Part shown: one piece after another, positions 13,674 to 26,020 of the stretch
How the letters are laid out: each line of letters opens with the position of its first letter
Position numbering within the stretch: position 1 is the stretch's first letter
Source of the DNA: Beaufortia kweichowensis
Taxonomy: Eukaryota > Chordata > Actinopteri > Cypriniformes > Gastromyzontidae
Assembly: GCA_019155185.1 (NCBI GenBank)
Contig: CM032814.1
Span: forward strand, 918,647 to 982,646
Length of the DNA: 64,000 nt
Direction of reading: 5' to 3'
Made by a program: the position numbers and the translations under genes
The notes under the pieces: generated by a model
What the model was told of the DNA's origin: nothing
Databases searched by the model: none
What the model saw: only the letters and a program-made list of their open reading frames with translations

Positions 13674-13709
13674 TCATTTCAAGTTTATTTCTATAGCACC
13701 TTTCACAAC

Positions 13710-13753
<44 letters not shown>
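13674..13753. repeat. (ATA)n microsatellite with a common fish flanking word
   Basis: About 15 ATA/AAT units (13709-13753) follow tttcaagtttatttctatag and cacctttcacaaca. That flank is similar to the widespread fish repeat word 'caagtttatttatatagcgc'. The array therefore probably grew from the A-rich end of a dispersed element. Confidence 0.7.
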
Positions 13754-13755
<2 letters not shown>

Positions 13756-14089
13756 TACAGAAATGATTGATATTGAAACAATAAAATTCATAATAATAAA
13801 AAAATGATCTATTACATCTTTATCAAATTTTACTGTACAAAGTACAGTACATTAGCAACAGTTACTGTAAAAGTAATTGTACTGTAAAACTCTTTGGGTT
13901 TGTAATCAGACCAAAATATTCATAGTACAAGTAAGCACCTATGTGATCACTTAGCGAATGCTAACGGGCATATCCATACATGCCACTGTCAATGATTTAT
14001 GTTTTGACTCGTAACAATGTATTAAGATAGCAAACTTAGAATGAGATCTTTGTGAAGCTACCATTGACACATATTTTAATGAGGGAAGA

Positions 14090-14236
14090 CTGAGAGAAGC
14101 ATTGCATTAGCAGCGCAAATGCCATGATTTCGATTCACAAGGAATTCATACTGTAGTAATAAAATGTATACATTAAATACACTGTAAGTCAATTTGCATA
14201 AAAGCATCTGGCAAATGCATAAATGCATAAATGTAA
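14090..14236 (+). mobile_element. tRNA-type SINE (cyprinid type), diverged
   Basis: A head resembling a tRNA (agagaagcattgcattagca, then gcgcaaatg) leads to a box B-like gatttcgattcac. A body follows (aattcatactg...aaatgtata), then a tail, actgtaagtcaatttgcata and aaagcatctggcaaatgcat. This order matches SINEs I know from cyprinid genomes, whose tail is shared with L2-like LINEs. Box B and the tail carry substitutions, so it is an old copy. It is non-autonomous. Confidence 0.65.
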
Positions 14237-14891
14237 GAGAGAGCTTTGAATAGGAAATGTAGTTATACTGTATATGAAATCTAATCTTTTCATTAATTGT
14301 ACAGTTTGTACAGTTGTAGAGAAGGGCATGATCACCATGCTGAATAATAGCTCTTTGAGTTTTTCTCTACTACATAAGCATGTAGGGCTCTATGCAGATC
14401 TGCAGCTGTAGCCGTTGCAGAGCGTTGCATGCTGGGTGATTTAACATTGCTAGCGAGGCATTGAGCTCAGAAAAGGTTACAGCTAGGCAGAGTCATTAAA
14501 GATTCATGTCATTATGCCTCTCCCTTTCTCTGATAATTAACTTCTGTGAGTATTTCATCCACGTAAACGTTGTTGGCTCTCTTTCACCACAGCATTTGAA
14601 TGTCATTTCCACAACTAGGTTGAATGATAATGTTTTAGTTATTATATGAATACTTTGACACCCTTGACTAAAATATAAATGGACACTGCTGTAATTATTT
14701 ATCGTTTGTTTTTCACAATATTTCACATGATGTTATATGAATGTGTGATGGCCTAGTCTTCAACATTATTTCACTGTATTGATTTTTGTTTGCTGTGTTA
14801 TGTCTATTAAGCTGTAGATTTTCTCTGTTGTATTGATGTATTGTGGCTCAATACCATTATGTTGTTGTTTAATATCGCTGCATGAGATGTG

Positions 14892-14893
<2 letters not shown>

Positions 14894-14936
<43 letters not shown>
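14894..14936. repeat. (TG)n microsatellite
   Basis: About 21 uninterrupted GT units. Confidence 0.9.
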
Positions 14937-14937
<1 letters not shown>

Positions 14938-16195
14938 ACATTTTGTCACTATAGTTTTGGAACAGTTTTCTTGTAAATCGGAAAACACTTGGAATCACTT
15001 GTCAACTCTATTGTCAATTGCTATTGAATGAGACAGATACACTACTAAGCAATAATAGATGCAGGTTGTGTTTGTCTGTCTGTAGGTGCACAGTCTTGCG
15101 GCAAACATCCGTCATGATGTAACATAGAGCAACCCGGGTCTGAATTCCTCAGCACTGGCTTGTCTCCAACACATCCTATAAATGAGGTAATCGTCCTTGA
15201 CTATAAAATTTGCATTTTCAAGAGTTAATTGCTATCATTACATTTTTCGTAATTCTATTAATTTAACAGAATGGGGTACTGGGTTTTATGGTTATAATTT
15301 GCATTAAAACAATGCGCTCCAAAAATAGAGGCATCACTGATATTGGATTGAACGGGCACGTTGAAGGGGTGACGGAGACAGACAGGGCATGTGGGATTGC
15401 GATGAATACACTGAAGCATGTTGGTGTACACAAAAATATGCAAGAACACTTTTAATCCATCTGCTTTGGAGCATGTGGCTGTGTAAAAGCTTATAAAAGC
15501 ACCATGAAAATAGGGCAGGCCTCAGCATATTGTGTAAACTAAGTCAAGCTTGTGTCTCAATAGAGGACGGCCGTGGTTTAGTGCTGCAGTGATGTGTGTG
15601 ATGTCAGTTTTGTTCCTTGACTCTGAATGACAGACAAACTCTTCATCAAAATAACCTTTATATGACCTTTTATTTTTAATTTCCGAGCTTTAGTTAGATA
15701 ATAGTGTGGGGGTGCAATTCTGTATATGCTTTAACATCCATAATGCACTCAAAATCCTTAAGAGCGCTTTAGTTCATCCTTTCAGGACAAAAAAAAATGT
15801 TCGGCTGTGGTCACCAGTGCGTGACAGAGCGGATAAGCATCTTTGAGGAACAAGTCTTTTTAGGTCATCATTATACTTCACACAAATGTAATCCCAAACC
15901 AAGCAATATACAAAATGGATGTCGAAATGAAAATTAGAATAAAAATAAGAAACTACATAAAGATAATAAACTACATCTTGCGGTATAAGTAACTTTGGAA
16001 GAAAAAGAATCTGCCAAATGACTGTATGACATGTATGTAAATCATTTTTGATGTTATAAGCATCATGTAAATAAAATACAGTTATCATATGCTTACAAAT
16101 TCACGATTCTCAATATAATAAGAACATTTAATTCATTGTAATGTGTGTGTCTGTGAGTCAACATGACCATCTTTGTGGACTTACTTTAGCACAGC
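14937..16195. other. Ordinary intron DNA
   Basis: No gene supported. The 104-codon reverse frame at 15774-16088 lacks splice signals and a recognisable domain. 15480-15620 is mildly more complex. Confidence 0.35.
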
Positions 16196-16640
16196 GTCTT
16201 CTAGTAACCTGACAGTGGTGGACACGCAGCAGGTTGGCCAGTCAGGAAGTGTTTGTAGGTTGAGCGTGTGCGTCTAGGTAAAGCTGATGGGTCTCTGTAC
16301 GTGTGCTTCAGTACCTTGAGCAGGACCGATGGGCCGCACTGTTAACATGTCAGAGAGCATCAGGTCAGCTTTACACGCCTGCCGTGGGTGCACAGGAACA
16401 CACAATCAGAACTCTAAAACACACACTAAGTGAGCTGTCAGCTAGCTGCAACCGGCGCCGTCCATCATAACACTCCCGATGGAGCGCGGCGTATGATAGA
16501 TTCAAGACGCTATCAGGACTGAAGATAAGGAGCCACATAAGGGTTCGCTCGACTGTGGCCTGATTCACACTGGATGACTTACACTGGATGCCATTTCCAT
16601 GAGCTCAGAGTTTAACCTGTTAACTGTCAGTTCCGTCTCC
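16195..16640. promoter_or_regulatory. Candidate non-coding regulatory block
   Basis: This is a G+C-richer island in AT-rich surroundings with many intact CpGs (accggcgccgtcc, ggagcgcggcgtatg). There is no repeat and no coding frame. The CpG density is unusual for fish intron DNA and suggests constraint or low methylation; function is inferred. Confidence 0.33.
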
Positions 16641-18150
16641 GTTCCTCAGGAGGAACACCTATGTTATTTCCCTATTCACTTTAATATTTCATAGTTGAAT
16701 TTTATTCCAATCATGACAAACTAAAAATTGATGGAACGATATAAGGCGCAAGAATATTTGGAAAATATTTGACACATTTGCATAATAATAAACATGAACA
16801 AAAAAATATAAAAATGTTACTGTAATTTACAAAATACCTAAGATTATTTTATTTAAAAGACTTTAAAAGAAAAGAAAAAATATCTTATATCTAAAAATGT
16901 AAAAATCATAGTTCAGTGCATTTTCATGTGTATACTCAATTTCTGTGGTGATAGTTATCAGGTTAAAATATGCCCACTGCCAAAAAATATAACTTCATCA
17001 ATAAACTCAATAAATTCATTTCTGAATGGACAATTAAACTGATTCATTCAAAATTAAAATAATTAAAATTATGAAAACATTTTATACTTTTGATGTGTAT
17101 ATGTTTTAATATAAATATACTTAAAAGTGAAATATGTTTTTATTGTTAAAATGAGTTGCTAAAATGATTTCTTTTTTCCTAATTTAAAATCAATCAATAC
17201 TATTATTCCAAATGTATTTTTTGTGCTTGGGTTTTACTTTTTTGCCAAGGAGCTCACACGATCGGTGTCGGATATTGCTGTGTAGAAAGCCATACATTTA
17301 TGAAGATGTGCCTCATGAACACGCACTTGAGCAGCTCATCCTGCCAGTAATTGTCACGAGCAAGGAAGTGTATCTCAGAGTAGCCAAGTCCAGGGATAAG
17401 GCGTATACATGGGAGAGTTTGTTACCATAACTGGCACACACAGAGCTTTGGCTGTTGTGTCCCTTCATCTGACTATCACACCATCTGTTGCGCAGACCTT
17501 GGCTAAGGAACGATGATGTGTACTTCAATCTATTTCAGCAAAGAAAAGGAGTCCTGAGGCGCTTTTTTGAATGCTGATGTCTCTGACTGGTAGTGATAGT
17601 ACGGGCGATAATAGAGGGCTTCCCCCTTTATTTGAGGTGGATACAGGCTAATTTTGTGTCCCTGGTACATTTGAACTGAAAAAAGGAATATGCTTCGCAA
17701 TGTAAGGAAGTGTTTCCATATCAGGGTATAATAAAAAACTTTTTTTACCCTGGGTAATACTAGCCAGTTAAACTTATTAAAATAAACTAATCTGAGCTTG
17801 ATTTTTATGCAGTTTCCTATAAAATATCTTTTTAAAAATATAATACTTGACAAATACATTGCCGGACTAATAAGGACATTTAAGAATTGACAAAACCAAA
17901 ATTACAAACTAAAACATATAATTGGTCCACATACATTTTCATTCCTTCATATCCTCTTACATCAAGTCTTCTTAAACAATATGAAAGCTTTCTCATACAC
18001 ATGCATTAAATAATGCATTTGTGCATATGCGTTTTATGTGTCACGACACAATGCACCAGGTTTGATGGAATTGCATTTTGACACATTTTAGAATGAGACA
18101 AAATGTAAGATCAAGCATGAAACATTCACATACTGTGTATAGAGGTCATT
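16640..18150. other. AT-rich intron DNA with an isolated complex patch
   Basis: 16640-17210 is very AT-rich. 17240-17530 is a complex patch with a 60-codon frame (17252-17430) preceded by acttttttgccaag, which looks like a splice acceptor. Its phase does not match the exons at either end of the intron, so I do not call it an exon. 17530-18150 shows nothing specific. Confidence 0.35.
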
Positions 18151-18720
18151 TAGCATCACTGTGGTGTCAGGAGAGATTAAGAGAGGACCTGTGAGAGGAC
18201 AGGCCTTATTAAAGAAAAGCAAATATTCACATTGACAGGATGTTCACAGATCCAGCGTTAACCCCTACTCTTGTTTGCGTCTCTCAAACATGCAGGAAAT
18301 GCTCCTTCAGTTTGTAGAATTGTCCCCCCAGAGGTGCATCAGACTGCTGCTGTGGCATCTTTCAGCCTGAGTGACCATACAGACTGATCAAAGTGGCATA
18401 ATTGGCTAATTCACCCATACTGGCAGGGTGAAAATGACCTCTGAGTCCTGAAGGCTTTCCAGACACATGAACACACACAAACACACGTCCAAACACACCC
18501 TTTGTCTGTGCATCCTTCCGTCCGGTCCAGGTGTCAGCGTCGTTCCCACAGGTGCAGGTTTCAGTGAGCGGTAATGCGCTCAGGGACTGCGTGTTAACAC
18601 ACTATTTGCATTAGGGTAGCATGGGTCCCCAGCTGGGCTCAAAGAGAGAGAAAGTTTAACCTGTGCATTTGGCATAATCCCAGATTTACCCCGGCAGGTG
18701 AAATGAGTTAATGCTGGCAT
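18150..18720. promoter_or_regulatory. Candidate non-coding regulatory block, broken by CA-rich words
   Basis: Repeat-free, complex sequence with little coding potential spans 18150-18460 and 18500-18720. Words such as cataattggctaattcaccc contain homeodomain cores. A short CA-rich stretch at 18465-18500 interrupts it. Confidence 0.28.
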
Positions 18721-18725
18721 ATGTA

Positions 18726-18752
18726 GTGTGTGTGTGTGTGTGTGTGTGTGTG
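18726..18752. repeat. (TG)n microsatellite
   Basis: About 13 GT units. Confidence 0.9.
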
Positions 18753-19412
18753 GCGTGTGTGACTGCTCAGGCACTGAATAAGTAATTGTGTACGCCATGA
18801 GAACAGTATTTGTAAATGAACATAGTATAGACACATCAGCAATTCATACAATACATAATACATCAAAAAATACATCAAATACAAATTGACTCTTGGATTA
18901 TTATAAATGCTTTCAATACATTAAACAAGTGTAACACTCGTCTTGTTAGAAGTTGCACAAAATCACCCTTACTGTCCATTTGGCTTTGGATGGTGATTAT
19001 TATAAACTTAAATGTGCACTATTTAAATCCGATCCGATCATCGTCAGTCCATTGTGCCAACTCTTTAGTTCGTCATTTCTGTTTTAACAATGTATTTAAC
19101 ACATGTATTAAAGTGTAATTTATTAATAATGAATTTACTATACATCATGTTATACCAGATTTACATAAGAACCAAATGTTTGTTAATAATGTTGGAACAA
19201 AATAGTAATACCAGTAATTTTTGACTTTGTGTGGACATTTTTGGATACAATACAACGTACAGGTTGTACAGTATAAAACTCATTATGTGTATTGAAAGTG
19301 ATAAAATATCATGAACTGAATATAAAAATCTTCATAATTGCCAATACTACAGAAGCTCTTAGCTTTTAAGTAATACATGTGTGTTATTTATGGAAACATG
19401 ATTTTTGGCATA

Positions 19413-19438
19413 AACACACACACACACACACACACACA
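19413..19438. repeat. (CA)n microsatellite
   Basis: About 13 CA units. Confidence 0.9.
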
Positions 19439-19832
19439 ACCATCATCCCTACAGTAATGCACTTAAAAATGAGTAATGCACAGATTACTGCACAACACAG
19501 ATGAATCATACTGTATGCATGAGAAAATATCATCATCACTTTAGTTAAAATTCATGTAATATCTTGATCGAGACTTGTTCCTCGCATAAGAAATGTTAAA
19601 ATGTACAACCCAGCTGATAAAATGCATGAAAGTTTCTTCAAAGGTGCCTTGTTACAGTAAGTCTCTGTGTGTATAAATTCATTATATCCTGCTGTAAATA
19701 ATTCGAAGCGTGCATAATTACACTGCTTAGGTCAAAGAAATATACACACACAGACACACACTGTGTCTAGGTTGTCTAGGGTATTCATATGTTGTCCAAT
19801 TAAGAAAGGTAGAAGAACAGGCAAGCGAGACA

Positions 19833-19834
<2 letters not shown>

Positions 19835-19869
<35 letters not shown>
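19835..19869. repeat. (TG)n microsatellite
   Basis: About 17 GT units. Confidence 0.9.
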
Positions 19870-19871
<2 letters not shown>

Positions 19872-19879
19872 CCCTGCAT

Positions 19880-20470
19880 AGCCCTCAGCCACTCAGTAAG
19901 GACTCCCGATAAGGAGAATTAGTCAAAACTTGGGAGCTGCTAGTGTGTGCCAATTAAACTTTAATCTGGGGCTGAAACAGGCACAAATAAATTAAAGCCT
20001 TGTGCGAGGCAATGTGCTCTCCCCTGATAATACCGGATTGAAGCGTCTCCCGGCTGCTCCATGCTTAGCGCTGTCACCATCTTCAAAACAGAAAAAAATC
20101 ACGGCAAGCCAGTCGAAGGGCAGAGTAAAGCGACTTGTAAAGTTTGCGGTGTGCACAAACTTCAGACCTGCGGCGTTTTCCAGCACGTTTGGCTGGCTGT
20201 TTGGCTGACCTGCGTACGCTGTAGGCTAGTTTCTCTGCACTGTGGATGCTGGACCTCATTTTGCAATGGTAATCACCTCTGAATATGGCCGTTTTTCTGC
20301 GCACCTACAGATTTTTACTAAATTTACTTCTGATAGCTGCATATTTTCAATGGTAAAGTATATATAGAGCGCAGTCGGTACAAGCAAGGTCGTTTTCAGC
20401 ATATAAATCAGACGAAGTCTTTTTTGTGCTGATACGGCCTGCTGAGATTGAAACATTTTCCATTAATATT
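19880..20470. promoter_or_regulatory. Candidate non-coding regulatory block
   Basis: Complex sequence starts directly after a TG repeat. It includes gtgtgccaattaaactttaa and a G+C-richer core (20030-20250) with several CpGs. Three overlapping open frames of 64-73 codons occur on both strands. That mutual overlap argues for base composition rather than a gene. Confidence 0.33.
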
Positions 20471-20549
20471 TTTAAACAAATTAATTCTCTTATCTCACAC
20501 TGCCTGCGTGACCTGTGCTCTGGTGTTTAATTTCAAAGTAATTTACCTC

Positions 20550-21330
20550 TGATACATGAATATCATTTATACACGATATTAATGTCACGGTCTGTACTGA
20601 TAGAGAGAACAGAGTCGTTTCAGAACGGAGGTCACGCACACGTCTATCAGTCAATAAAAACTACCACTACTAATAACAATAAAAATAATTAGATACATAT
20701 TGTAATCACATATTGGAAAATATTTGGGCTTGACTAGATCACACAATTATCATTGCATGTGTACGCAATAACCGAATTAATTCCACGTCTGTGGTGCGAC
20801 GCCTCGGGTTGCGCGGGCGGAATAGGTTTCCGTTCATGAATAAAACACATCCCGCAAAAGAGCCGGTGCCAGAGATTCCTGTTTGTCTTTGGCCACTATC
20901 AAAGTGAACATGCAATATTGTGATAATCTATAGTTGATGAATTCAGGGCCGACTCGCCTTAGCTAAGTTCAGCTAATTTTCAGACATGGGTTGCCTCCGT
21001 AATTGAGTTTCCAATAACATTATGATTATTCCAACCCACATGATAATTGAATTCGAGCTTTGCGTTTTTCACTCTGTACTATTGCAATATTGTAGATGGG
21101 TTTCATGAAGGCGCCAAAATCTCCATGCAAATGTATTGTAATCACACATCCCGGGCTGCTTAACTTGATTTCTTATGTTATTGCACGCATTTAGCTCATA
21201 ACAAATGATGTGCAGCTCTATGGTTATGAGAATGAAGTAAATTATTTTAACTTCTTATTTTTGAGAGGAATTTAGAGAGTCTGGGAAGCGGGCTGGGTTT
21301 TAGCAAACTTTAAATGAATATTTTCCATCG
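20550..21330. promoter_or_regulatory. Strong candidate non-coding regulatory block
   Basis: This is the most CNE-like stretch of the window: almost 800 bases with no simple repeat, no long frame, and many words of transcription-factor type. A perfect POU octamer ATGCAAAT lies at 21125-21132. Homeodomain cores include ataattagatac, aaccgaattaattcc, cgtaattgagtttcc and gataattgaattcg. A CpG-rich core lies at 20785-20870 (gcgacgcctcgggttgcgcg). Such a mixture is typical of developmental enhancers in vertebrates. Conservation could not be tested here. Confidence 0.42.
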
Positions 21331-22000
21331 TTGTTCTCTGTGAGACCTTAAAGAGATGATGAAATGTAAAGAGTGCGTTAAGCTTTTAAATGAACTGTAT
21401 TGATAACACTTTCCAATCTCGGTCTGCCCTTGCACGTAAATGTGTTTTTCACAATTGCACAGTTCACGTCTTTGAGATGTTCTCTGCTTCAGCAGGCTGG
21501 TCCCAATCCTCATCTGTTGCATTATGCAATGCATGCAGAACGCAATGCTGAGAATGTCAATATAATTTTCATTTGAGCACCAGACCAACAGCTGATGAGC
21601 ATGTACTACAAAATTCCTTCAAAATTCTCCCCAATGTTCTTTCTCTTATCTATGTGAATTTTGTACCGCAAAAGTACAATGATGATGGAAATGGGCAGTC
21701 AGACTCTTGCACTGAAACAGGCAGAATATGTGAACGAATATGCACTTTTGCACAAGTTGCAAGCAAGGTTAACTGTACACCAAAGCAGTCCATGAAAAAT
21801 GTTAGAGCAAAACAAAAAAAACCTTGTAACTTATATTTCCTGGTTTTCTATGAGCGTGAGCCCCCCTTTCATAAGATGTGTTGTATTCATTAATTGATAG
21901 TCTTGGAATATATTGGAGTTAGATTAGGAGAAAGAAAGGTTGCCACAACTTTCAACAAAACATGACATAGGAATGAGAACTCAGCCTCATTTGCATACCC
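21330..22000. other. Intron DNA of intermediate complexity
   Basis: A 106-codon forward frame (21573-21893) and a 92-codon reverse frame (21310-21588) are open. Neither has paired splice signals or a recognised domain. It may be the flank of the neighbouring candidate regulatory blocks. Confidence 0.3.
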
Positions 22001-22440
22001 TGACATTTTGAAGAAAATATTTCAACGTTGGTGGAGATGTGTAATGAAATCCTGCCAGCAGCCCGTTATGGAATAATATTACCATAAAGGTAACCTATCC
22101 ATATTCTCCTCTCTCGTTTTGTCCTCTCCTGCCATGTTCACTCTCTCTCCAGGATTATTTTTCTTCCGTTTCCTCCGATTTGTCTTGCCCGCGCTGAGCT
22201 AGACTTCTCTTGCTAGGCTAATTGTGCGCCGCAGTGGCGAATTTGTTAGTGGTGACACCTTGCAACCCAGTGGGAATGCATCTCATTATCGGCCAACGTC
22301 CAAGAACATCAGACATTATTAGCTGTCATTAATCTGCAATATATATGGAGGCAGAGTGAAAGAAAGTGGTGGGGGAGGGGTGGATGTGTGGGGGGGCATG
22401 AAGGGCATCACGGGACACAAAAGAAGTGTGGAAGTGTTGA
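22000..22440. promoter_or_regulatory. Strong candidate non-coding regulatory block
   Basis: The stretch is repeat-free with a dense run of complex words. CTGTCATTAAT at 22323-22333 combines a MEIS/TGIF-type TGTCA with a homeodomain ATTA. ggctaattgtgcgccgcagt adds another homeodomain core. G-rich runs (gtgggggaggggtgg) follow near 22370. No coding frame. Confidence 0.4.
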
Positions 22441-22799
22441 GGGTGGAGTGGAGGTTAAAGGTTAATGTAAAGCATCAAGGCCAGGTTTAGAATAAAAAAT
22501 AATTGATAAGAAAACAATTGAAAAAAAAATGGTTTTAAAAAGTCAATTTGCTCATCATTTGTGATTATTTAAAAACATACTGGTGTGCATTCCAGATACC
22601 ATTTGAAGTAGTATTTGTCATGCTCTCCATTGTATTTTCAGGCAGAGATTTATATACAATTGTGAAATGCTTAAATATTTTCTCTATTTTCAGGTCATGT
22701 GCATATTTGTAAACACATGAGCAAATTTTGCATATGTATATTGTGTGATTTTAAAGCAACATATCTGAAGGAGGTTTGTCAGATTGTATTTTCTATTCT

Positions 22800-23540
22800 T
22801 GAGCTATTGATTTATGTGTTTTTCTGTCTCTGAATCCAGTTGAAATAAACCATTTTTGACAGGCTTAAAGTAGATTTGGTGAACACGCAGCCGTGGCATG
22901 TTTGCGCGCGCGGCGGACCTCTCGTATTTAATGCTACCAACAGTGTACTTAATTTGATTCAGCATCTTTTGGCTGTTTTTCCTGAACAGCCACGCCTGAA
23001 GACGGGTATATGCAAACGTGATGGGATTATAGCTCCTAAGCAGATTTTTTATGGAGGAAGGGTTCAACATGGCCCACTTGCCTTGGCAAACAGAATACAG
23101 GCCCCTGAAACACAGAAGAACTTCCCTCGCCCCTCTCGCTCTCTTTCTCTCTCTCTCATTAGAATAGTTGATGTAAAAAGAAGTGTCTGTCTCCTGTGGA
23201 TTTTTTTTCTGCTCTTTGAGCCAGGCCTGCTCTATGGCCCTAATGACTTAAAGTTCCTCTATAAAACGTCTACAGCGCAGCTCCCTGCAAATTGAGTTTC
23301 CTCTTTGAGCCAATTGAGTGTGGTTTATGTAAGCTGCGGGGAGTGCCTTTGAACCCTGCTTCCAACACCGCCAGCTCGGGGTCACAGGAAAAGATGGAGG
23401 CCAGTGTCGCAGACGCCCAAATTCATGGCACGCTGTGGAAAACAGCTCCTCTGAGAAATGAAAAAAAGCATGCAGATTCCCATTCAGAGTTTAAGGAGCA
23501 TGGAGCAGGTGTTTGCTGCCTTTATTGGTAGTAAATGAGT
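22800..23540. promoter_or_regulatory. Candidate non-coding regulatory block overlapping a 139-codon chance frame
   Basis: The forward frame 22876-23295 is the longest non-repetitive frame in the window. It has no convincing donor or acceptor pair, and a frame of this length is expected about once by chance in 64 kb. The DNA is complex, with CpG-rich gcgcgcgcggcgg at about 22903-22915 and a CT-rich stretch at 23127-23159. I read it as non-coding. Confidence 0.33.
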
Positions 23541-24060
23541 TTGTAAATGAGATTTCATGACATTAAACTCTCAAATGTTTAGATTATGCCAACTTTAAAC
23601 TGCCACTAGACGATCTTTTATTCCTTTTGCTCACTCTTTTAAGAACTAGTGAATCTTTATTGAGCGCTGTTCACATTTCATGATGTCTTTACTGGGGAGT
23701 TTGATAAGCCCTTAAAAAAGTTTGCCTGTTAAAATGCAAAACACAGCATTTACAGGTACCTTTTAGTTATGAATATACATGGCATTAACGCAATATTGCT
23801 ATGTAATTACATAGTCACTGTGAAATCGGAAAAAAGAAAAACGAAATGTTGCTGATTATTTCATGCATGTAGTGAATGGGAATGACATGTTGTTCATGTT
23901 CTGCTCCTCGTGTAGACATTATGATATACAGACACAGAATTGCGTGCTGTATCATTAACACATTATATCATGTGACTGTGTTAAATCATTAAATTGTGAT
24001 AATCAGGAAGATGTCACCCAATAAACTACATAAACTGTAAAATACATTAATATAAAGAAA
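23540..24060. other. AT-rich spacer
   Basis: No gene, repeat or strong motif cluster. Confidence 0.35.
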
Positions 24061-24800
24061 AAGCAGCACAGCTCAATGCAACGCATATTTAATCATTTCA
24101 AGTATCACTTGAAAGGTTTCTGCGAGCCGCTCTTGTTGGCTTGCACTCTTTTGTCTCCTCGGCCCTTTAAGAAAAGGTGTTAATGCCAGTGGAATACGTT
24201 TGATCGCACAGGCTGGCGGAGGCCCGCGGTGGGTGATATGGCATGGCGTTGGACTCAACAGGATTGTAGCGTTAAAGGCGTGAAAACACACGCTCCTTCT
24301 GTAATGAAAGCTGCTAAAGGTCTCAGCACAAATCCACCCACCCCAGCCCCGCAATTATGCACACGCACTGCCATAAATCTAATGTGCTTTCATGAACTGC
24401 GAGAGCACAGTACATAAAAACGTGTTGCGGATTTGCATACAAACATACTTATTCCAAATCCCTCTCAGAAGTTGTAAATGATTGTCTCTTCCTGAAATAC
24501 ATTTCACCAAATTGTATTTAGGCATGTTTATGAATCCTATTATGCCGTGGGTTTGATCATATTTTGTGGACAGCAATGGCTTCCCCTCATCGCCTGGGAA
24601 AGGGGGGGATGTGGAGACAGAGAAAGAGAGAGTGAAAGCGAGAGAATGGGCCTGGAGCGATAGATTGTGTCATTTGTTTCAGACAGACGGTGATTTCTGC
24701 TCGGTGCTTGACGGCAGGTCCTCCGTTGCTCTCTATGTGGGAGATAGATCCGCAGCGGTCTCCTCCTAAGGATAATTCAATAAAGGCTGTCACATACTGT
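24060..24800. promoter_or_regulatory. Strong candidate non-coding regulatory block
   Basis: Complex, repeat-free sequence with CpGs (cgagccgctcttg, ggcccgcggtgg) and words such as ccgcaattatgcacacg, cctattatgccgtgg and gataattcaataaaggc. The several 60-90 codon frames overlap on opposite strands and lack splice signals. Regulatory reading is inferred. Confidence 0.36.
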
Positions 24801-24879
24801 GATTGGACATAGTAATACCCCTTCTCGCACCAACACTAATGTTCATTTCAGCAGGTGAATGTTAAAGGTGTTCTTGTCA

Positions 24880-26020
24880 AACGTTTGAGTTACATCCGTT
24901 GTTAGACATTCACTAGGGGATCTGCATAATCAAAAAGAGAAAGCTGCATTTGTTTGGCGAATTGTTCATATCGGGAGCTACCGTGGGGTTCCCGGACGTT
25001 ATAATCTCATTCAAAATAATGATTTTTAGCATTAAGAGTCACACCTTCCATGACAGACCCACCTAAAGCTCAGAGGTTGCTAAATGACAGCGTACGTTTC
25101 CCTAGAAACCACAAAAGAAAACGAAAAAGAAACGGTTTTATTGCAGAATTCCCAGTGAAGTAAAATCTGCAAACATGGAATTCTCCATAGCGGTGAGTTG
25201 GTACACATTTACCCACTTGGTCACGATGAGCTATCATGCTGTTATAAAACAAATATTAAAACGATATTAAGTGTTACCATTAACTACAGTAAAATACCTA
25301 AAATAAGCATTTTGTTTATATGGAGAGTGGATGTGTATATATTTTACTCTTTATGTGTCTGTGGTGTATACGGGATCTTTACTTTCATCTCCCGCAGCTG
25401 TGGTCCATGTGGTCTTGAACAGTCCACCATTAATTGAGAGGACAAGCTGGTGAGTGCAGAGGTCATAAACATTTCAAAAGTTATAAAACTTTCATTAAGT
25501 TCTCACGATATCTCGCCACCTCGTGACCTCTCCTGCTCTTTTTTTTCTCTTAGGAGAGCAGGAAAAAGAACCGGGGGCTTATTGCATCCGCGAACAAGCC
25601 CCGTCTTTGTGGTGTGCAGTCTTTTTCAAACTGTCTCGGCCTCTTGACTCGTCCTAAGCCAGAGATCAGTGCTTAGAAAGTGGCAAAACAAAAGGCTGCT
25701 TTAATGAGATTGTACAACAGAGCGTACAAGATGGGAGGAGTGCCGCAAATAACCAAACTGAGACCACTCCTTTCCCGAAAGGCCTTTTCACAATCCTCTC
25801 TAAGCCTGCTTGTATGAATAAAGAAAGTTATCAAAGGACTATCATTGCTCCAAAAGACTCGCTCTCAAAAGGGAAAGATACGGAGGGGGTCGGTTCATCG
25901 TTATTCGCTTACAAAGGCTTGAAATGAAAACGAATTCCTGAAGAATTGCCCAACATTGCTGACATTCTACTGAATGGGCTCTCTATTTAAAGCCGTCATT
26001 TTGGACTTAAGACAGACGAA
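24880..26020. promoter_or_regulatory. Candidate non-coding regulatory blocks with an AT-rich gap
   Basis: Two complex patches (24880-25180 and 25380-26020) flank an AT-rich gap. The second contains many compact words (gatatctcgccacctcgtga, gcttattgcatccgcg, ggctgctttaatgagattg) and no convincing frame. A ttttttttctcttag|gag acceptor-like word at about 25539-25555 is not followed by a matching donor. Confidence 0.32.

Larger units (their letters stand above)
18755..19880. other. AT-rich intron DNA with CA and TG repeats
   Basis: Nothing coding. It contains a (CA)n run at 19413-19438 and a (TG)n run at 19835-19869. A lesser CA-rich stretch lies at about 19742-19762. Confidence 0.4.

Noticed and set aside
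15774..16088. 104-codon reverse frame
   Set aside because: AT-rich composition, no splice signals, no domain.
21573..21893. 106-codon forward frame
   Set aside because: No splice sites or recognisable domain. Cysteine content looks suggestive but spacing fits no zinc-finger pattern.
22876..23295. Longest non-repetitive open frame (139 codons)
   Set aside because: No paired splice sites, no recognised domain, and an open frame of about this length is expected roughly once by chance in 64 kb of this composition.
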